A DNA stretch of 64,000 bases from Palaemon carinicauda (GCF_036898095.1 NC_090744.1:5085411-5149410), one strand, 5' to 3'; counted from the stretch's first letter, positions 12,513-24,123 are shown. Made by a program: numbers and translations. Notes: a model not told the origin generated them from the letters alone.

Positions 12513-14694
12513 CAAGCATTTAAAGCATAATTTCAGACTTGCAGACATCCCGTATCTTTCATTACACCCGAGATAGTCAGTTTGGTAGCAAATGCAATAT
12601 TTACGCATTATTAAACTCCTTGGTAAAGAATATGTACTGTACAGCAATGTGGCATATTTTACATTACTTTCATTGCATTTTAGCAGTCATGAACTATGCT
12701 ATTGTTATTAAGAGGAGATTACCCAGCCTAATGGGTCAAGCTTCATAAATTAAGATATGGTACTGTTAAAAAACATCCTCAAACAGCAATTGTTTGATGC
12801 TTCAGTCAGGATTAAAGTTACACACTTGAACCTGTATAGTACTGAATGATTTAGAAATGAAAACACGTTTATCAACGGTAGCTTGTCTTTTTCTTCATAC
12901 GCACTCCAGCATTTCTAATTTTTGCTGGTTATGATATGTGCATTACTACTGTACTTTGTATTCATTGTGAATATATTCATATGCACACTACAGTATCTAC
13001 AGAACTAATTTTATGAATTAAATTTTTTTTGTCTCCCATCATAATTGTTTGATATAAAGACTGATGGAAGGTTGTGTAAAACGGCGTAAGACAGAACATA
13101 TTTTTCTATTGAATATTTACGGATGAACAATGTAAAACTGGAGCTGATGTATGCTGAATTAACACAAACGGGATACACTACTGCTGTACTTGTTCCTGTT
13201 GGTTAGCATGCCTGAAGCTCTACTATCCCTCTTGTGTGTGGCCTTACAATGACAACAGCAACATGAATCTAAGGTACATTAGCAGGTTTCCCTTAGACAT
13301 TGCAGGTGCTCCGTCAGAGAAAGGGCTCTTCTGCTGCCGAATGTGAAAGGGAGAGGTGCCACTTTTCTTCTTCCCTTCGGTGTCTGCCGATACCAGAACG
13401 TTCATAGGACGTTTCACCTGGTTGTGGTCTTTTTCTAGGAGATTGTCGTCATCGTACTTCTCCGTCCTTCTCGTCAAGCTTCACCATCGATAGAAACATT
13501 CCACTTGGGGAAGAGATCCTAGTACTGTACTGTATGTTCATGCCTCATTTTTGAGGTGAGATGGTTCTTATGTGGAACATTCCCATCCTCAAGTATACTG
13601 CACATATCAGTACGAGGTGCACATGTGCACTGTCATTAGAAATGAAGGGCTCTATCCTTCTTTCCCCTTTTTGGACAATCTCTCTGTTTCTCTCTCTCTC
13701 TCTCTCAGGAGAGAAAGGGAAGCTGTACATGCTGAAGAGATATCAGTAAGTACTTTTACTGCTCTAATCTCCTTCACCTGTTGCATAGTTCCAGAGACAA
13801 CCGAACAATCATGCCGGTTGAGGAAGAAGCTACTGAAGCACAGGATGACCACTCAAACTAAGTCTCTTAGGATATCGACAGAATCCTCTGCAGGGTTTTG
13901 TGGGATGTTTCCAGTAGTAAAACCCAACCATCCTAACAGAAAGATGTTTCCTTACGAAGTACTGGTGTTCATGCTCCTGCAACCAGTGTTAGGTCTCGGG
14001 CAGATGGGTGGATAAGATTGTCCTGACCCACTGGTGGGATACAGGCTGTATGCATTGGCAGCTCATATCTAGGGTTGCGATGGAAGTCGTTTCTGGATTT
14101 TTCATTTGAAAAGGTTTACTCATGCATTGTCGGGATGACACACAGAAGGATGGAGAGAATAGTGATGGGATAAATGCTTCCCAAAACCACTAGAGAGCAA
14201 CTTGAATGATGGCTGGGAGGGAGTCCAGAGTATAAGTCTAGGGACACCGCAAAGCAGGTTTCACTATCGTCCTAAATCCGGTCCTTCCTCTATCCTGGAG
14301 GAATTGATTTTTTTTATGATAGCTCTTTATTGAACAGAATCCTGAGAGAGAATATTACATCTCATGCATTGGTAAGGCCAAGCACAAAAGACTGCTTGTG
14401 AGGATGTAGGCAGCCACTGTCATCTCTTTCCTTCCTTTCGATGTTCCTGAGACGCTTTTGCGATACCATCACCACACTCATAATAGATGAAAGCTGACGG
14501 CAAAGAAATATTCCAGAGGTGAAGAAGAGTCTTGAAAGATTTCCTTTCTCTCAATCGAATGAAGAGAACCATCCTTGAGGGAAAGACAGTACTGAGAACA
14601 TATCTACTGTGCTCCGGGAGGTGATCTGAATGCGTTCCGTACAAGGTACAGTACAAGCGTTCAAACGCCTGTTACCTCTGATCGGTCTAGTATG
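12513..14694. other. mixed sequence, no gene recognised
   Basis: Several open frames of 60-147 codons occur on both strands around 13240-14015 and overlap one another. None shows a motif I recognise or any splice context. A short CT tract lies at 13688-13707. The higher GC content of 13240-14690 than of its surroundings suggests an old, unrecognised repeat. Confidence 0.45.
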
Positions 14695-14698
14695 ATAC

Positions 14699-14951
14699 TG
14701 TGACGGCGCCGAGTAAGGGTGTGAACTCAAAGGCAGATTGGGAACGACTAGTTATATTATTGTGGAACACTCTCCTTATATACAAAACCTCAAGGCAACA
14801 GGACATAACAAGTTCACAAGACAGACAATATTACAGAGGAAAAATCAGACAGGAATTTTCATGTTCGTTTTAGTGCGAGGGAAGAGCGAAGATACAAGCA
14901 TAATATATACAAAAGGAATTATGTACAATTGTGTGAAACACGGTTGGTACA
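14699..14951 (-). repeat. 3' LTR of the CsRn1-like element
   Basis: This is the left copy of the 253-bp LTR, lying after the polypurine tract in the minus reading direction. Differences from the right copy include GGCGCCGAG against GGTGCCGAG, GATTGGGAAC against GATTAAGAAC, and AAATCAGAC against AACCAGAC. Confidence 0.95.
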
Positions 14952-15888
14952 TGGCTCCCCCCCTAAAAATGACATACTGTACATGTTGAATAGGGCGCCC
15001 TGATCTAGAGAGGCGAACTGTAGGCGGGTCATCTGGTAGAAGATAAGCAGGTTTTAGACGATCAATGGAGACCCAGTCTTCTTTGCCCCGAATGTTTAGG
15101 AGGAATGCTTTCGGACTGCGTCGGATCACAAGGAAAGGGCCAGTGTGGTGACCCCGGAGTGACGACCATGGGCTGGAGGCTTTGGCAAAGGCCCATTTTC
15201 TCCATTTCGGCGAACGTCTGTTTGGCGGCTCCCAATCGTTCCGGTGCCAGACGTCTGAATTTTGCGAAGACTGGGGTCCCGTCGTCTTGATATGGTGATA
15301 AATACCGTGCTTGGCAGGAACCGTGGGTGTTTGGCGAAGTTCTGGACGTAAAACTTCCGGGTACGACGTGAGGAGGTGGGCGTAGGCATCCATGGGTGCG
15401 CTGATGTGGAGAGCGAGGTTAGAGGGGGCGGGTTGAAGAGGTGTCGACAAGTACGAGTCTGCGTTGACCAATCGTCGGTGGGCGACATTGACCAGAAGGT
15501 GGAAATGAGAGAGGAAATCCGCACCGAGGATTGGCATTGGGACGTCAGCAACGAGAAACTTCCAATTGAATTTACCGTTTCCGAGCGATAATGTGAGGTT
15601 CTCGTAACCGTAGGTGGGTATCGCAGATCCGTTGGCAGCTACCAAGCGGACGTCGGCAGATGTAGACAGACTACGTTGTGCCTTGAAGAGTTTCCTTGGC
15701 AAAAGAGAACGACAAGCACCCGTGTCTACCAAAAATCGCACGCCCGTTCCTGCATCCTGTAAAAAGAAAAGATTAGAAACATGGGAGGCCACCGCCACAA
15801 GCGATGGCCTACTTACACGTTTTTTGGCCACTGACAATCTTTGGCACATTTCTTTGCGGTTGCCCCAAATCTGAAGTGGTAGTAGCAA
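14845..15888 (-). pseudogene. protease and fused pol remnant of the CsRn1-like element
   Basis: The 347-codon minus-strand frame starts in the gag/protease junction. It has an aspartic protease with LVDTGACRSLLP (about residues 53-64) and the downstream ILGADFLSHF motif (about 119-128). Reverse transcriptase begins around HHIKTTGP (about 198) but shifts frame there. Its N-terminal stretch continues in an overlapping frame for about 35 codons. The sequence then jumps directly to what looks like an integrase C-terminal tail (TGPFLVIRRSPKAF, then DWVSIDRLKPAYL). The reverse transcriptase catalytic core, RNase H and the integrase core are absent. The frame runs on into the LTR. It is a nonfunctional polyprotein that keeps only protease and the two ends of pol. 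Confidence 0.85.
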
Positions 15889-16525
15889 AACTGCGGCGGA
15901 TGGGAGGTAGTAAGTGGCTGTAGAAGTCGTTCGTTGGAGTGCAAGCGATTGGTGGTTGGTGGGCGGCTTTGTCGCCGCTTCAGCACGTCACGGGGTAGGT
16001 GTGTATGCCCTACGGCATTCATGTCAGCTTCGGTTGACGTTGAATAGGCATCCTCGTCGTCAGCGGTGGAGGCATTGATGGAGGTCTTGAAGTAGCTGTC
16101 CATAAGGGCGTCGGCTTTGGTCATCAAGTCCTTTATGGGTAAACTATCGACATCGGGTATGGCAGCGCGTACAGGTTCAGGTAAACGGCGTATCCAAAGG
16201 GCACGGAGTAGGTTCACCTCACGAGGAGAGCCGTCTGCGCAGGTTGAAGGCGATCGATACTGGTCATTTCCTTGAGGGCAAGCGAAGCCCTTTGGTCCCC
16301 CAATGGTTGTTGCGAGAGCTGAAAAAGCTTTGCTATACGGGCGGCTGGCGATGGCGAGTACTGCTGCAGAAGGTATGATTTGAGGGCGTCATACGCTATT
16401 GGGGTGTCTCTTTGTTCACAAAGCCAGTCGGATATTTCTGGAAAGGTGTCCTCGGGTATCGCCGCGAGAACATAATCCGCTTTGATGGTTGAGCGAGTCA
16501 CGCCCCTGATACGAAAGTGGACTTC
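15813..16525 (-). pseudogene. gag of the CsRn1-like element, part downstream of the insertion
   Basis: Two overlapping minus-strand frames (16501-16214 and 16217-15813) read as one gag with a one-base shift near 16240. The first part has the capsid-like stretch with YVLAAIPED and YLLQQYSPSP. The second ends in a CHCC zinc knuckle, C-X2-H-X9-C-X3-C (CYYHFRFGATAKKCAKDC), typical of CsRn1-type gag rather than the CCHC of most gypsy elements. The 5' end is cut at 16525 by the inner retrotransposon. The gag start lies beyond the insertion at 22067. Confidence 0.85.
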
Positions 16526-16530
16526 AGCGC

Positions 16531-17019
16531 TATAATATATGGATGCTTAGATAGGAAGTTCTATTAACCACAATAATTACCTGGAACATAGATGAAGTAT
16601 CGTTAGTAATTATTTCTCAGCTGATCCCATCTGACGTCGTCAAATATAGCTTGATGGGTAATAATACGTTGGTATTATAAAATATACCTTTAATGTATAA
16701 AAGACTACATTATGAACTTCACTTTGTGACAGCTGACTCCCAAGTGCATATGGAGCGTCTTACATAAATCTCATAAACCAAAACATTGCTAAACAAAAGA
16801 GCATCGCTCTGAAAAGACTTAAATCCTACTCCAGTACAAATCATAAAGAATCACATCTTATCTGAGGTAATCAACAAATGTTTGAATCCTAATACCAAAA
16901 CAAATCATTACTCTTATGCATAAAGCATAGCATGTCTTATTCATGCAATATGATGCAATGTTGTGCAATACCTGAAACACTTGAAACAATATAGTACATT
17001 GTTACAATAATACATAACA
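16531..17019 (-). repeat. 3' LTR of the Mag-like element
   Basis: The 489-bp LTR starts TATAATATATGGATG and ends ATACATAACA on the plus strand. It matches the right LTR except for scattered single differences such as CTTAGATAGG against CTTAGGTAGG and CTTACATAAA against CTTACACAAA. Confidence 0.95.
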
Positions 17020-17054
17020 GTCTCCTCCCCCTTAACTTGACATTGTAAAAACAT

Positions 17055-17813
17055 TCATAAATCTAATCTCTCAGGGGGCTTTCCTCTGTTAATCCTATTA
17101 GGAAGCACTTTAACCTCATCTTGTACTGGTACATGAATTGGTTCTGAATCTACATCGGATGTTGGACCATCTTGGTTAATACTTGACTCATTTGATCTAA
17201 CTACTTCTTTAAGTTTCTCATCTCTAACATTCACATGCTCTACTGTCTTTCTGTTTAACGGCTGTAATTGATCAACATAACGTTTTACAACATTATCACC
17301 AACACTAACATCATAATGTAAATTTCCTATCTCTCTTACAATCTCTCCTGGTACCCACTTCTCTGGAGTGTTGTACGATCTTACCATGACATCAGACAAA
17401 GGTAAAAAATGTCTTACATTAGGAAGCTTTGCTACTTGTTTATACCCTTTATCTTCTAAATCACTTTGCAAACTTGGATACAACAAATCTAACTTACACC
17501 TTATCCTCCTTCCCATTAACAAATTTGAGGGTGCCACGCCTGTTGTGCTGTGCGGCGTTGTTCTATAAGACAATAAAAATTTTGACACATGCAAAAATAT
17601 ATTACCTGAATTCGCTTTTCTACACTTCATATTGTGTTTAAACGTTTGAACAAATCTTTCAGCCTCTCCATTAGTGGATGGATGATATGTAGCTGAAAAT
17701 GTATGCTTTATACCATTGACATTACAAAATTCTTTAAACTCTTGTGAGGTAAATTGTGGACCATTATCTGTAACAATTCTTTCTGGAATACCATGCGTTG
17801 AAAAAATTTGCAT
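17055..17813 (-). pseudogene. integrase core and C-terminal part of the Mag-like element
   Basis: This 252-codon minus-strand frame continues the polyprotein after the frame slip near 17820. It holds the second catalytic Asp (IVTDNGPQFTS) and the Glu (NGEAERFVQTF) of the DDE integrase core. The C-terminal domain follows (MVRSYNTPEKWVPGEIV...YDVSVGDNVVKRYVDQL). It ends about 35 bases before the polypurine tract. The methionine at its start is internal and not a real start. Confidence 0.92.
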
Positions 17814-20800
17814 TAACTCTTTTTATTGTGGCGTAAGACGTTGTCGTCTTCATTGGGATAATTTCTGGCCACTTACTGTAAGCATCTACTACTATCAAAA
17901 ACAAATAATTCAAAAAAGGACCTGCAAAACCTATATGCACTCTTTGCCATGGATACCTGGGTAACTCCCACGGGTGCATTCTAGCAAATTGAGGATTGTT
18001 TTGTTGCATAACACAATTCATACAATTCTTTATATAACATTCCACATCTTTATCTACACCTGGCCACCATACAAAAGTTCTCGCAATTGACTTTGATCTT
18101 ACAATACCTTGGTGATCAGCATGTATTTCAGACAAAACCTTATTTCTCAGTGAATTAGGAATAACTACCCTGGAACCTCTCATCACTATTCCTTGTGTCA
18201 CACTCAGTTCATACCATATATCCTTATACGGTTTACAATTTTCCTCCTTTCCACATAAGTCCCTACCTGTCATTAAACTCTCCAAAACCTTACTAAGTAC
18301 TGGGTCTTGCTTGGTACTGTGTGCTACATCTTTTGCAGTTATTGGTACATTACATACTGAAATTAATAGAACACTGTCATCATACTCTTCTGGAGCTTTG
18401 TCTACGGGTAATCTGGATAAAGCATCTGCATTACCCATATTTGATGTTGGACGGTATTCTATATCATAGTGGTACGCTGCTAACGTAACTGCCCAACGTT
18501 GTAGTCTTGCAGCTACCAACGTAGGTAAACTTGCTTTTGGACCCAATATTGCTAATAAAGGTTTATGATCTGTAACAAGTGTGAACTTTTTCCTACCATA
18601 AAGATACATATGGAATTTTTGAACTCCATAAACTAATGCTAAACCTTCCTTTTCTATTTGAGAGTAATTCCTTTCTGCCTTGTTCAATACTCTAGAAGTG
18701 AATGCAATTGGTTTTTCTGTTCCATCTGGCATTACATGAGATAATACTGCACCTAAACCTATGTTTGATGCATCACATACTAATTTAACTGGTAAATCCA
18801 TTTGATAATGTACTAAGAATGTAGGTGATGTTATTTCCTGCTTGATTCTTTCAAAAGATTCCTGACACTCTTTTGTCCACTTCCACTTTACACCCTTATT
18901 CAACAGATTATACAATGGATGGGCAATTGTAGACAAATTCTGAATGAAATTCCCATAAAATGTTACTAAACCTAGAAATGATTGTAATTCCTTAACATTT
19001 TCTGGCACTTTTGTTGATTGTACAGCTTTAATCTTCTCTTTAGTTTTGTGAATACCCTTGCCATTTATTACAAAACCTAAGTATTCCACTGAATCAACTT
19101 CTAAAATACATTTGTTCTTATTTACTCTAATATTATGTTCCTTCAACTTCTTCAGAACTGTTCGCAATCTTTCTCTATGTTCTCTTGTGTCTTTACCCGC
19201 AATTAAAATATCATCTATAAAAATGAATACTCCTTGCATTCCTGAAAAAATCTTATCCATAGTTTGTTGCCATATAGCTGGACTACTTGCAACTCCATAA
19301 GGTAATCTCTTTGGCCTAAACAAACCTAAGGATGTATTTACTGTACATAATTCTTGTGAAGTTTCATCCATGGGAAGCTGTTGAAATGCTTGTCTTAAAT
19401 CTAATTTAGAAAAAACACTGCATCCTGACATAGTTGCAAACATGTCTTTCGGATTTGGTAAGGGATGTTGAGCTACTTGCAGTTGTGGATTTAACGTTAC
19501 TTTGTAATCTCCACATAACCTAACCTGTCCACTTTCCTTCACAATAGGAACTAATGGTGTAGCCCAATCTGAATATGTAACCTTTTCCCAAGAACCTTCA
19601 CTTTCTAATCTCTTGATTTCTGTTTCAACTGCACTTTTCAATGCATACGGTACTGGTCTCGGAGCAAAAAATCTAGAAGAACTGTCAGGTTTCAAAACTA
19701 AAATTGCCTTTGCGTTCTTTACTGTACCTATTTTATCTTCAAATACGTCTTGAAACTCTGATATGATATCATCCATAGACATTTCATTTTTGTTTTCATC
19801 TTGTCTACCTGCAACCTTCAAAATACTAGGCCAATCTAACTTCAAATACTGTAGCCAATCTAAACCAAGCAAAGTTTGTCCATTACCTTTTACTACTGTT
19901 AATGGCATTCTCTCTAATTTCTGTTCTTTGTACTGTACTTCTACGTTCGAAGCACCTATTACCTGAATATCAAAACCATTATAACTTTTCAAAACTCTAT
20001 TTGTACCTTCTAATAACAAATTAGGAATGCTTTTAGCCATTTTCTCAGACATAATTGATACATCGGCTGCTGTGTCAACTTGCATCAAAATTGGTTTACC
20101 ATTTATGATTACTTCTACCATGATATGTTTCTTTGCACCTTTGTTGACTGAGTTTATGTGAAACGCAAAATCAGTTTCTGAACTAACCTGATTATCATGA
20201 ACATTTTCCTCATTATTCTCTTGACCCATAGTATCAAATGTAGCATTTATTTTCTTTGCGTACTGTTTAGGAAATCTACAAGCAGTTGCAAAATGACCCA
20301 ACTTTCTGCAATTCTGGCATGTCTGTCCAGTAGCAGGGCATTTCTTTGCTTCGTATGCAAGATGATCAGTTTTACCACACCTAAAACACTTGGGTTTTTC
20401 CTGTTGTTTCTGTGTATAACCCTGATTCTGATATTTATGAACATTAGTGTTAGGCACTTTTCTATGACTAGGCTTTGACATATTCCTTCTCTGATTCTCA
20501 TTGGTTTGCCACTTAGAACCTACTGTATTAATTTTAGAATTTTCCATTCTATTGCTTGTAGAACTACCTATTATGTGACTTTGCCTATTTGATGTTTCTA
20601 AAGCTCTGCCTGTTATCAATATCTTTTCTAATGTTAAATCTTTATCTTGCAATAATTTCTTTCTTAGCTCTTCTGATGTGCAATGTGCAATTACTTGATC
20701 TATGATAACATTTTCTAACTCTAGAAATTCACATGAAACAGCTAAATTTTTTAGTCTAGTTACAAATGCATCTAAACTTTCATTTTCTTTCTGATAAGCC

Positions 20801-21096
20801 TGCGCTAAAAACTGGTATCTTTCAAAAAATTTATTGACTTGAGGAGCAAAATATGTGGTAAGTGCCTTAATTGCAGCTTCACTTGTGTCATCTGTAGGCT
20901 GCAAAGTCTTAAACACTTCCCGAACTTCCCTACCTGCTGTATGAAGTAATAATGCCTTCTTTTGTACATCCTTCATGTTCCCTAATGCTTCTAAATAAAT
21001 CTTAAATTCCTCACACCACTGTTGCCATCGTGTTGCAACAGAATTAGGCTCAGCAGTGACGCTAAAAGCTTGAGGTGGTTCAATATTAAAAGGCAT
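17764..21096 (-). pseudogene. gag-pol polyprotein of the Mag-like element (frameshifted in integrase)
   Basis: The 1110-codon minus-strand frame opens MPFNIEPPQAF. Its order is: a capsid region (1-200); two zinc knuckles near 236-275 (CFRCGKTDHLAYEAKKC, CQNCRKLGHFATAC); an aspartic protease with VDTAAD near 340; reverse transcriptase with LPYGVASSPA and FIDDILIAG near 627; RNase H with VTDHKPLLAIL near 842; integrase zinc-binding HADHQG...CMNC near 993-1030; and the start of the integrase core near 1054. Gag and pol share one frame. The frame leaves register in a five-T run at 17820-17824 and ends at 17764; the rest of integrase continues in another frame. Integrase reads HIGFAGPF where the first catalytic Asp of the DDE triad is expected (Gly, codon GGT). 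The element is therefore disabled twice in integrase, while the rest is well preserved. Confidence 0.92.
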
Positions 21097-21367
21097 TTTG
21101 TTTGCTTACCTTAATAACTGTGGTAGGTTAAGCTACTATTCTGCAGTCACAAGTATACTTCCTACCTACCCAACTTTAAATTTCACCCTTTTTGTGTATT
21201 TGATGAAATTCCTATTCTGCTGCTGGTAAAATCTTCATTGGGCGATTTTACTCTTGTTTCCCGATATACAAAGACCTTCTCTTGTGCTGGCCGTCTTTGA
21301 GCATAGGCTCCAATGCTTCTCCCTGCTTGCTTCTCCCTGCTTGTCCGTCGTCCTCAAACGTCGCCAA

Positions 21368-21971
21368 ATATAATATATGGATGCTTAGGTAGGAAGTTCT
21401 ATTAACCACAATAATTACCTGGAACATAGATGAAGTATCGTTAGTAATTATTTCTCAGCTGATCCCATCTGACGTCGTCAAATATAATATATGGATGCTT
21501 AGGTAGGAAGTTCTATTAACCACAATAATTACCTGGAACATAGATGAAGTATCGTTAGTAATTATTTCTCAGCTGATCCCATCTGACGTCGTCGAATATA
21601 GCTTGATGGGTAATAATACGTTGGTATTATAAAATATACCTTTAATGTATAAAAGACTACATTATGAACTTCACTTTGTGACAGCTGACTCCCAAGTGCA
21701 TATGGAGCGTCTTACACAAATCTCATAAACCAAAACATTGCTAAACAAAAGAGCATCGCTCTGAAAAGACTTAAATCCTACTCCAGTACAAATCATAAAG
21801 AATCACATCTTATCTGAGGTAATCAACAAATGTTTGAATCCTAATACCAAAACAAATCATTACTCTTATGCATAAAGCATAGCATGTCTTATTCATGCAA
21901 TATGATGCAATGTTGTGCAATACCTGAAACACTTGAAACAATATAGTACATTGTTACAATAATACATAACA
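21368..21971 (-). repeat. 5' LTR of the Mag-like element with a 115-bp internal tandem duplication
   Basis: The right LTR is 604 bp. Its first 115 bases (from TATAATATATGG at 21368) are repeated immediately from 21483. Without the duplication it is 489 bp, the same as the left LTR. The duplicated segment is the LTR 3' end in the element's own reading direction. Confidence 0.95.
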
Positions 21972-21976
21972 AGCGC

Positions 21977-22067
21977 GTTGAAACCAAGCGAACGCTTCTT
22001 TGCTGGCGAATGGTGAAAGTTTCAATGAGGCGGCCGCGGCGCCAACTGCAGTAGAGTCCGTCTCCAT
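21977..22067 (-). pseudogene. gag start of the CsRn1-like element, separated fragment
   Basis: An ATG at 22067-22065 (minus) opens a 30-codon Ala/Ser-rich stretch beginning METDSTAVGAAAASLKL. It lies about 80 bases inside the right LTR and primer site, where a gag start is expected. The frame is broken at 21976 by the inner element. The same gag continues at 16525 across the 5-bp target duplication AGCGC. This piece is too short to appear as an ORF by length. Confidence 0.85.
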
Positions 22068-22401
22068 CATAGTACCAACGATGGAGGGGCGAGGGAGGTG
22101 GGGGTGGAAGGCAGTGGGAGCGAGACGACTTCCGGGGTCACCAATGTGACGGTGCCGAGTAAGGGTGTGAACTCAAAGGCAGATTAAGAACGACTAGTTA
22201 TATTATTGTGGAACACTCTCCTTATATACAAAACCTCAAGGCAACAGGACATAACAAGTTCACAAGACAGACAATATTACAGAGGAAAAACCAGACAGGA
22301 ATTTTCATGTTCGTTTTAGTGCGAGGGAAGAGCGAAGATACAAGCATAATATATACAAAAGGAATTATGTACAATTGTGTGAAACACGGTTGGTACAATA
22401 C

Positions 22402-22799
22402 CGAGCAAGCACACCTTTGTGTAGAATGCCTGTTTCCATTTGATTCAAAATTGAAGAAGCTACTGATGAGTTGTGTCATTATGAAATGGGCTGAACTGTA
22501 GTGGTTACTGTATATTAAGGGAAAAAACTTCATTTTGAGGTACCACAAGAATTTTTTTTCTATCAAAGACCAAGAATTGGTGCCATTCCTGCTGTTTCTG
22601 ACTACAAAGGCATTTTTTTTAAGGAGAAATTTTTACCCATGGAAAATAGTTCCTTTCCTTAATCATTTCCTCTTCAGCAACTGAAATCATTACAGTATAT
22701 TGTAGGGCATAACCTTGGAATTACACCTCCAAATAATAACAGAGATAAAAATAGACACATTGTCTTTGGTTGGTTTGGCATAGTCCCTTTCATTAAAGG
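22402..22799. other. unique sequence, no gene recognised
   Basis: This is flanking DNA right of the gypsy nest. It has several homopolymer T runs and no coding or repeat signal I can support. Confidence 0.5.
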
Positions 22800-23013
22800 T
22801 AAAGATGTCAGGTTTCAGTTCCAATTTCATCAGAATAGATGCTCGCCAGAATGTCAACCGGGCAAGCCCAACCCCTCACTATGGTGCCCAAACACAGCAT
22901 TGGCCTCCTCGATAAACAGCTTAAACTCACGGTCCCAGGTTGGGTTCGATCTGCTGCCATGCGAGTACAAGGTGCACTCGTTACCACTGTACTAGCCAGG
23001 AGGCTCGGTAGTT
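22800..23013 (-). mobile_element. probable tRNA-derived SINE
   Basis: Read on the minus strand from about 23013, the head GCCTCCTGGCTAGTACAGTG resembles a tRNA 5' half with an A box. About 50 bases on, CAGATCGAACCCAACCTGG resembles a B box and T arm. A tRNA-unrelated body follows to about 22800. The spacing fits an internal RNA polymerase III promoter. No target duplication or clear tail was found, so the ends are approximate. Confidence 0.55.
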
Positions 23014-23846
23014 AACCTAAATTAGGTTAGGTGGGTTGGTTTCCAGTGTTTGTTTTACAAGTGAAATATAGTTTTTCAGGCATGAAAATATGTCTGGAAT
23101 TGCAACTGGTGACCAGGTTTTAATGGTAATGGAAGGTGGGAAGTTAAAATGAATTATCTTGTGAGGAGAAACATTGTTTGTGACAAAAGTTACGTATAAG
23201 AAAGTGATTCGGCAAGAAGAGCATCTAGATTTTGTGATAACATGAGTGTTCCTACTTAACTAAGAAGCCTCGTTCTTTAACTGGAGTACTGCATGTTTTT
23301 ATAGTACAGTATTTGAGACTCTGTTGTTAAGATTTATGTCTGTTGGGTGGATGAGAAGTCCCTTTCCCTGCCAGCACACTGAGTAGCTACAGTATTTTGT
23401 ATTTTGTTTTCATCCACCGGAAAGTAAAGATGTACTGGAGCTGTCACTCGCTGTTGACTTTACTGTATTTTTCTTATAGATAGTGGGTGGCAGTTCTTCG
23501 TGTGCAAGGGATATTAAGGAAGAAGAAAGATTTTGCAGTTTTTCTAATGACTGTAGCCGACTGACAGTTTGTGTATCTTAGCGATATACACTTTCTTGTT
23601 TTGTTTTGACTGCATTCCTGTTGATATTTACTGTTTTCCTTTGTGAGTGTGGCCTGGTGATGGTGATGTCATCGTGACTGGGTATTTTTGCTCTCCTTGA
23701 ACATCATTGCATGCTGTCAGAGAAACGAGTGTTTGCTGTTGCAGAGTTGAAGAGGAGGAACATCACCCTTGTTCTGCTAGTCAGCATCTTCCCGTGCATG
23801 GACAGGCACTACAGACTTATCTCGTGGTGGGGCTGTCTCTTAAAGT
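23014..23846. other. unique sequence, no gene recognised
   Basis: Only a 66-codon plus-strand frame (23711-23911) is present. It runs into the DIRS terminal repeat and is not convincing. Confidence 0.5.
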
Positions 23847-24050
23847 TTTGTTTCATAACTGAAATGCAAACCACGCTATTTAATATGGGTAATCACTTTC
23901 GGCATAGCTGAAATGACGAGCCATTAGAATTTTAACAAGAGTTTACTACCCCACCGCTAGTTAGCGGGGGTAGGGAGGGTAGCTTGCTATCCCCCATCCC
24001 ACACACACACCTGTACTGAGCTCACTTTGCTCTCGGCTCGGGTGCTGGAC
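23847..24050 (+). repeat. left terminal repeat of DIRS copy 1
   Basis: It is homologous to the left end of copy 2 (31253-31455). Both share GCATAGCTGAAATGACGAGC, the CTAGTTAGC motif and a C-rich segment of the type CCCCCATCCCACACACACAC. It holds the noncoding leader of the element. Confidence 0.85.
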
Positions 24051-24123
24051 GGACGTGTCCGTTGTCACCCTCGCCCTCTCTGACAGCCATTACTAATCTT
24101 CTGTTTGCTTTTTCTTTGTCAGA

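Larger units (their letters stand above)
16531..21971 (-). mobile_element. Mag-like Ty3/gypsy LTR retrotransposon nested in the CsRn1-like element
   Basis: Its LTRs lie at 16531-17019 and 21368-21971, flanked by the 5-bp duplication AGCGC (16526-16530 and 21972-21976). On the minus strand the LTR begins TGTTATG and ends in ATATTATA. The candidate primer site just inside the 5' LTR is TGGCGACGTTTGAGG. The polypurine tract AAGGGGGAGGAGAC abuts the 3' LTR at about 17020-17033. One long gag-pol frame and a shifted integrase C-terminus fill the interior. The LTRs are nearly identical apart from a 115-bp duplication in the right copy. The Mag-type assignment comes from two CCHC-like knuckles and the reverse transcriptase/RNase H sequence style; it is provisional. 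Confidence 0.93.
14699..22397 (-). mobile_element. CsRn1-like Ty3/gypsy LTR retrotransposon, deleted and split
   Basis: Two 253-bp direct repeats (14699-14951 and 22145-22397) begin TGTGACGG and end TTGGTACA. They are flanked by the 4-bp duplication ATAC (14695-14698 and 22398-22401). The element reads on the minus strand. TGGTGACCCCGGAAG, one base inside the right LTR, is a candidate primer binding site; its start fits the Trp-tRNA type known for CsRn1 elements. A purine-rich AGGGGGGGAGCCA tract abuts the left LTR. Most of reverse transcriptase, RNase H and integrase is missing. Gag is split by the inner element at 16526/21976. The LTRs differ at only a handful of positions, so the insertion is young. 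The CsRn1 assignment rests on the CHCC gag knuckle, the 4-bp duplication and the primer site. Confidence 0.9.

Noticed and set aside
12539..12748. 69-codon plus-strand frame right of the 62-bp minisatellite
   Set aside because: No motif, no splice context, overlapping minus-strand frame of equal quality.
17055..21096. A third gene (env) in the gypsy element
   Set aside because: The integrase C-terminus ends about 35 bases before the polypurine tract, so there is no room.
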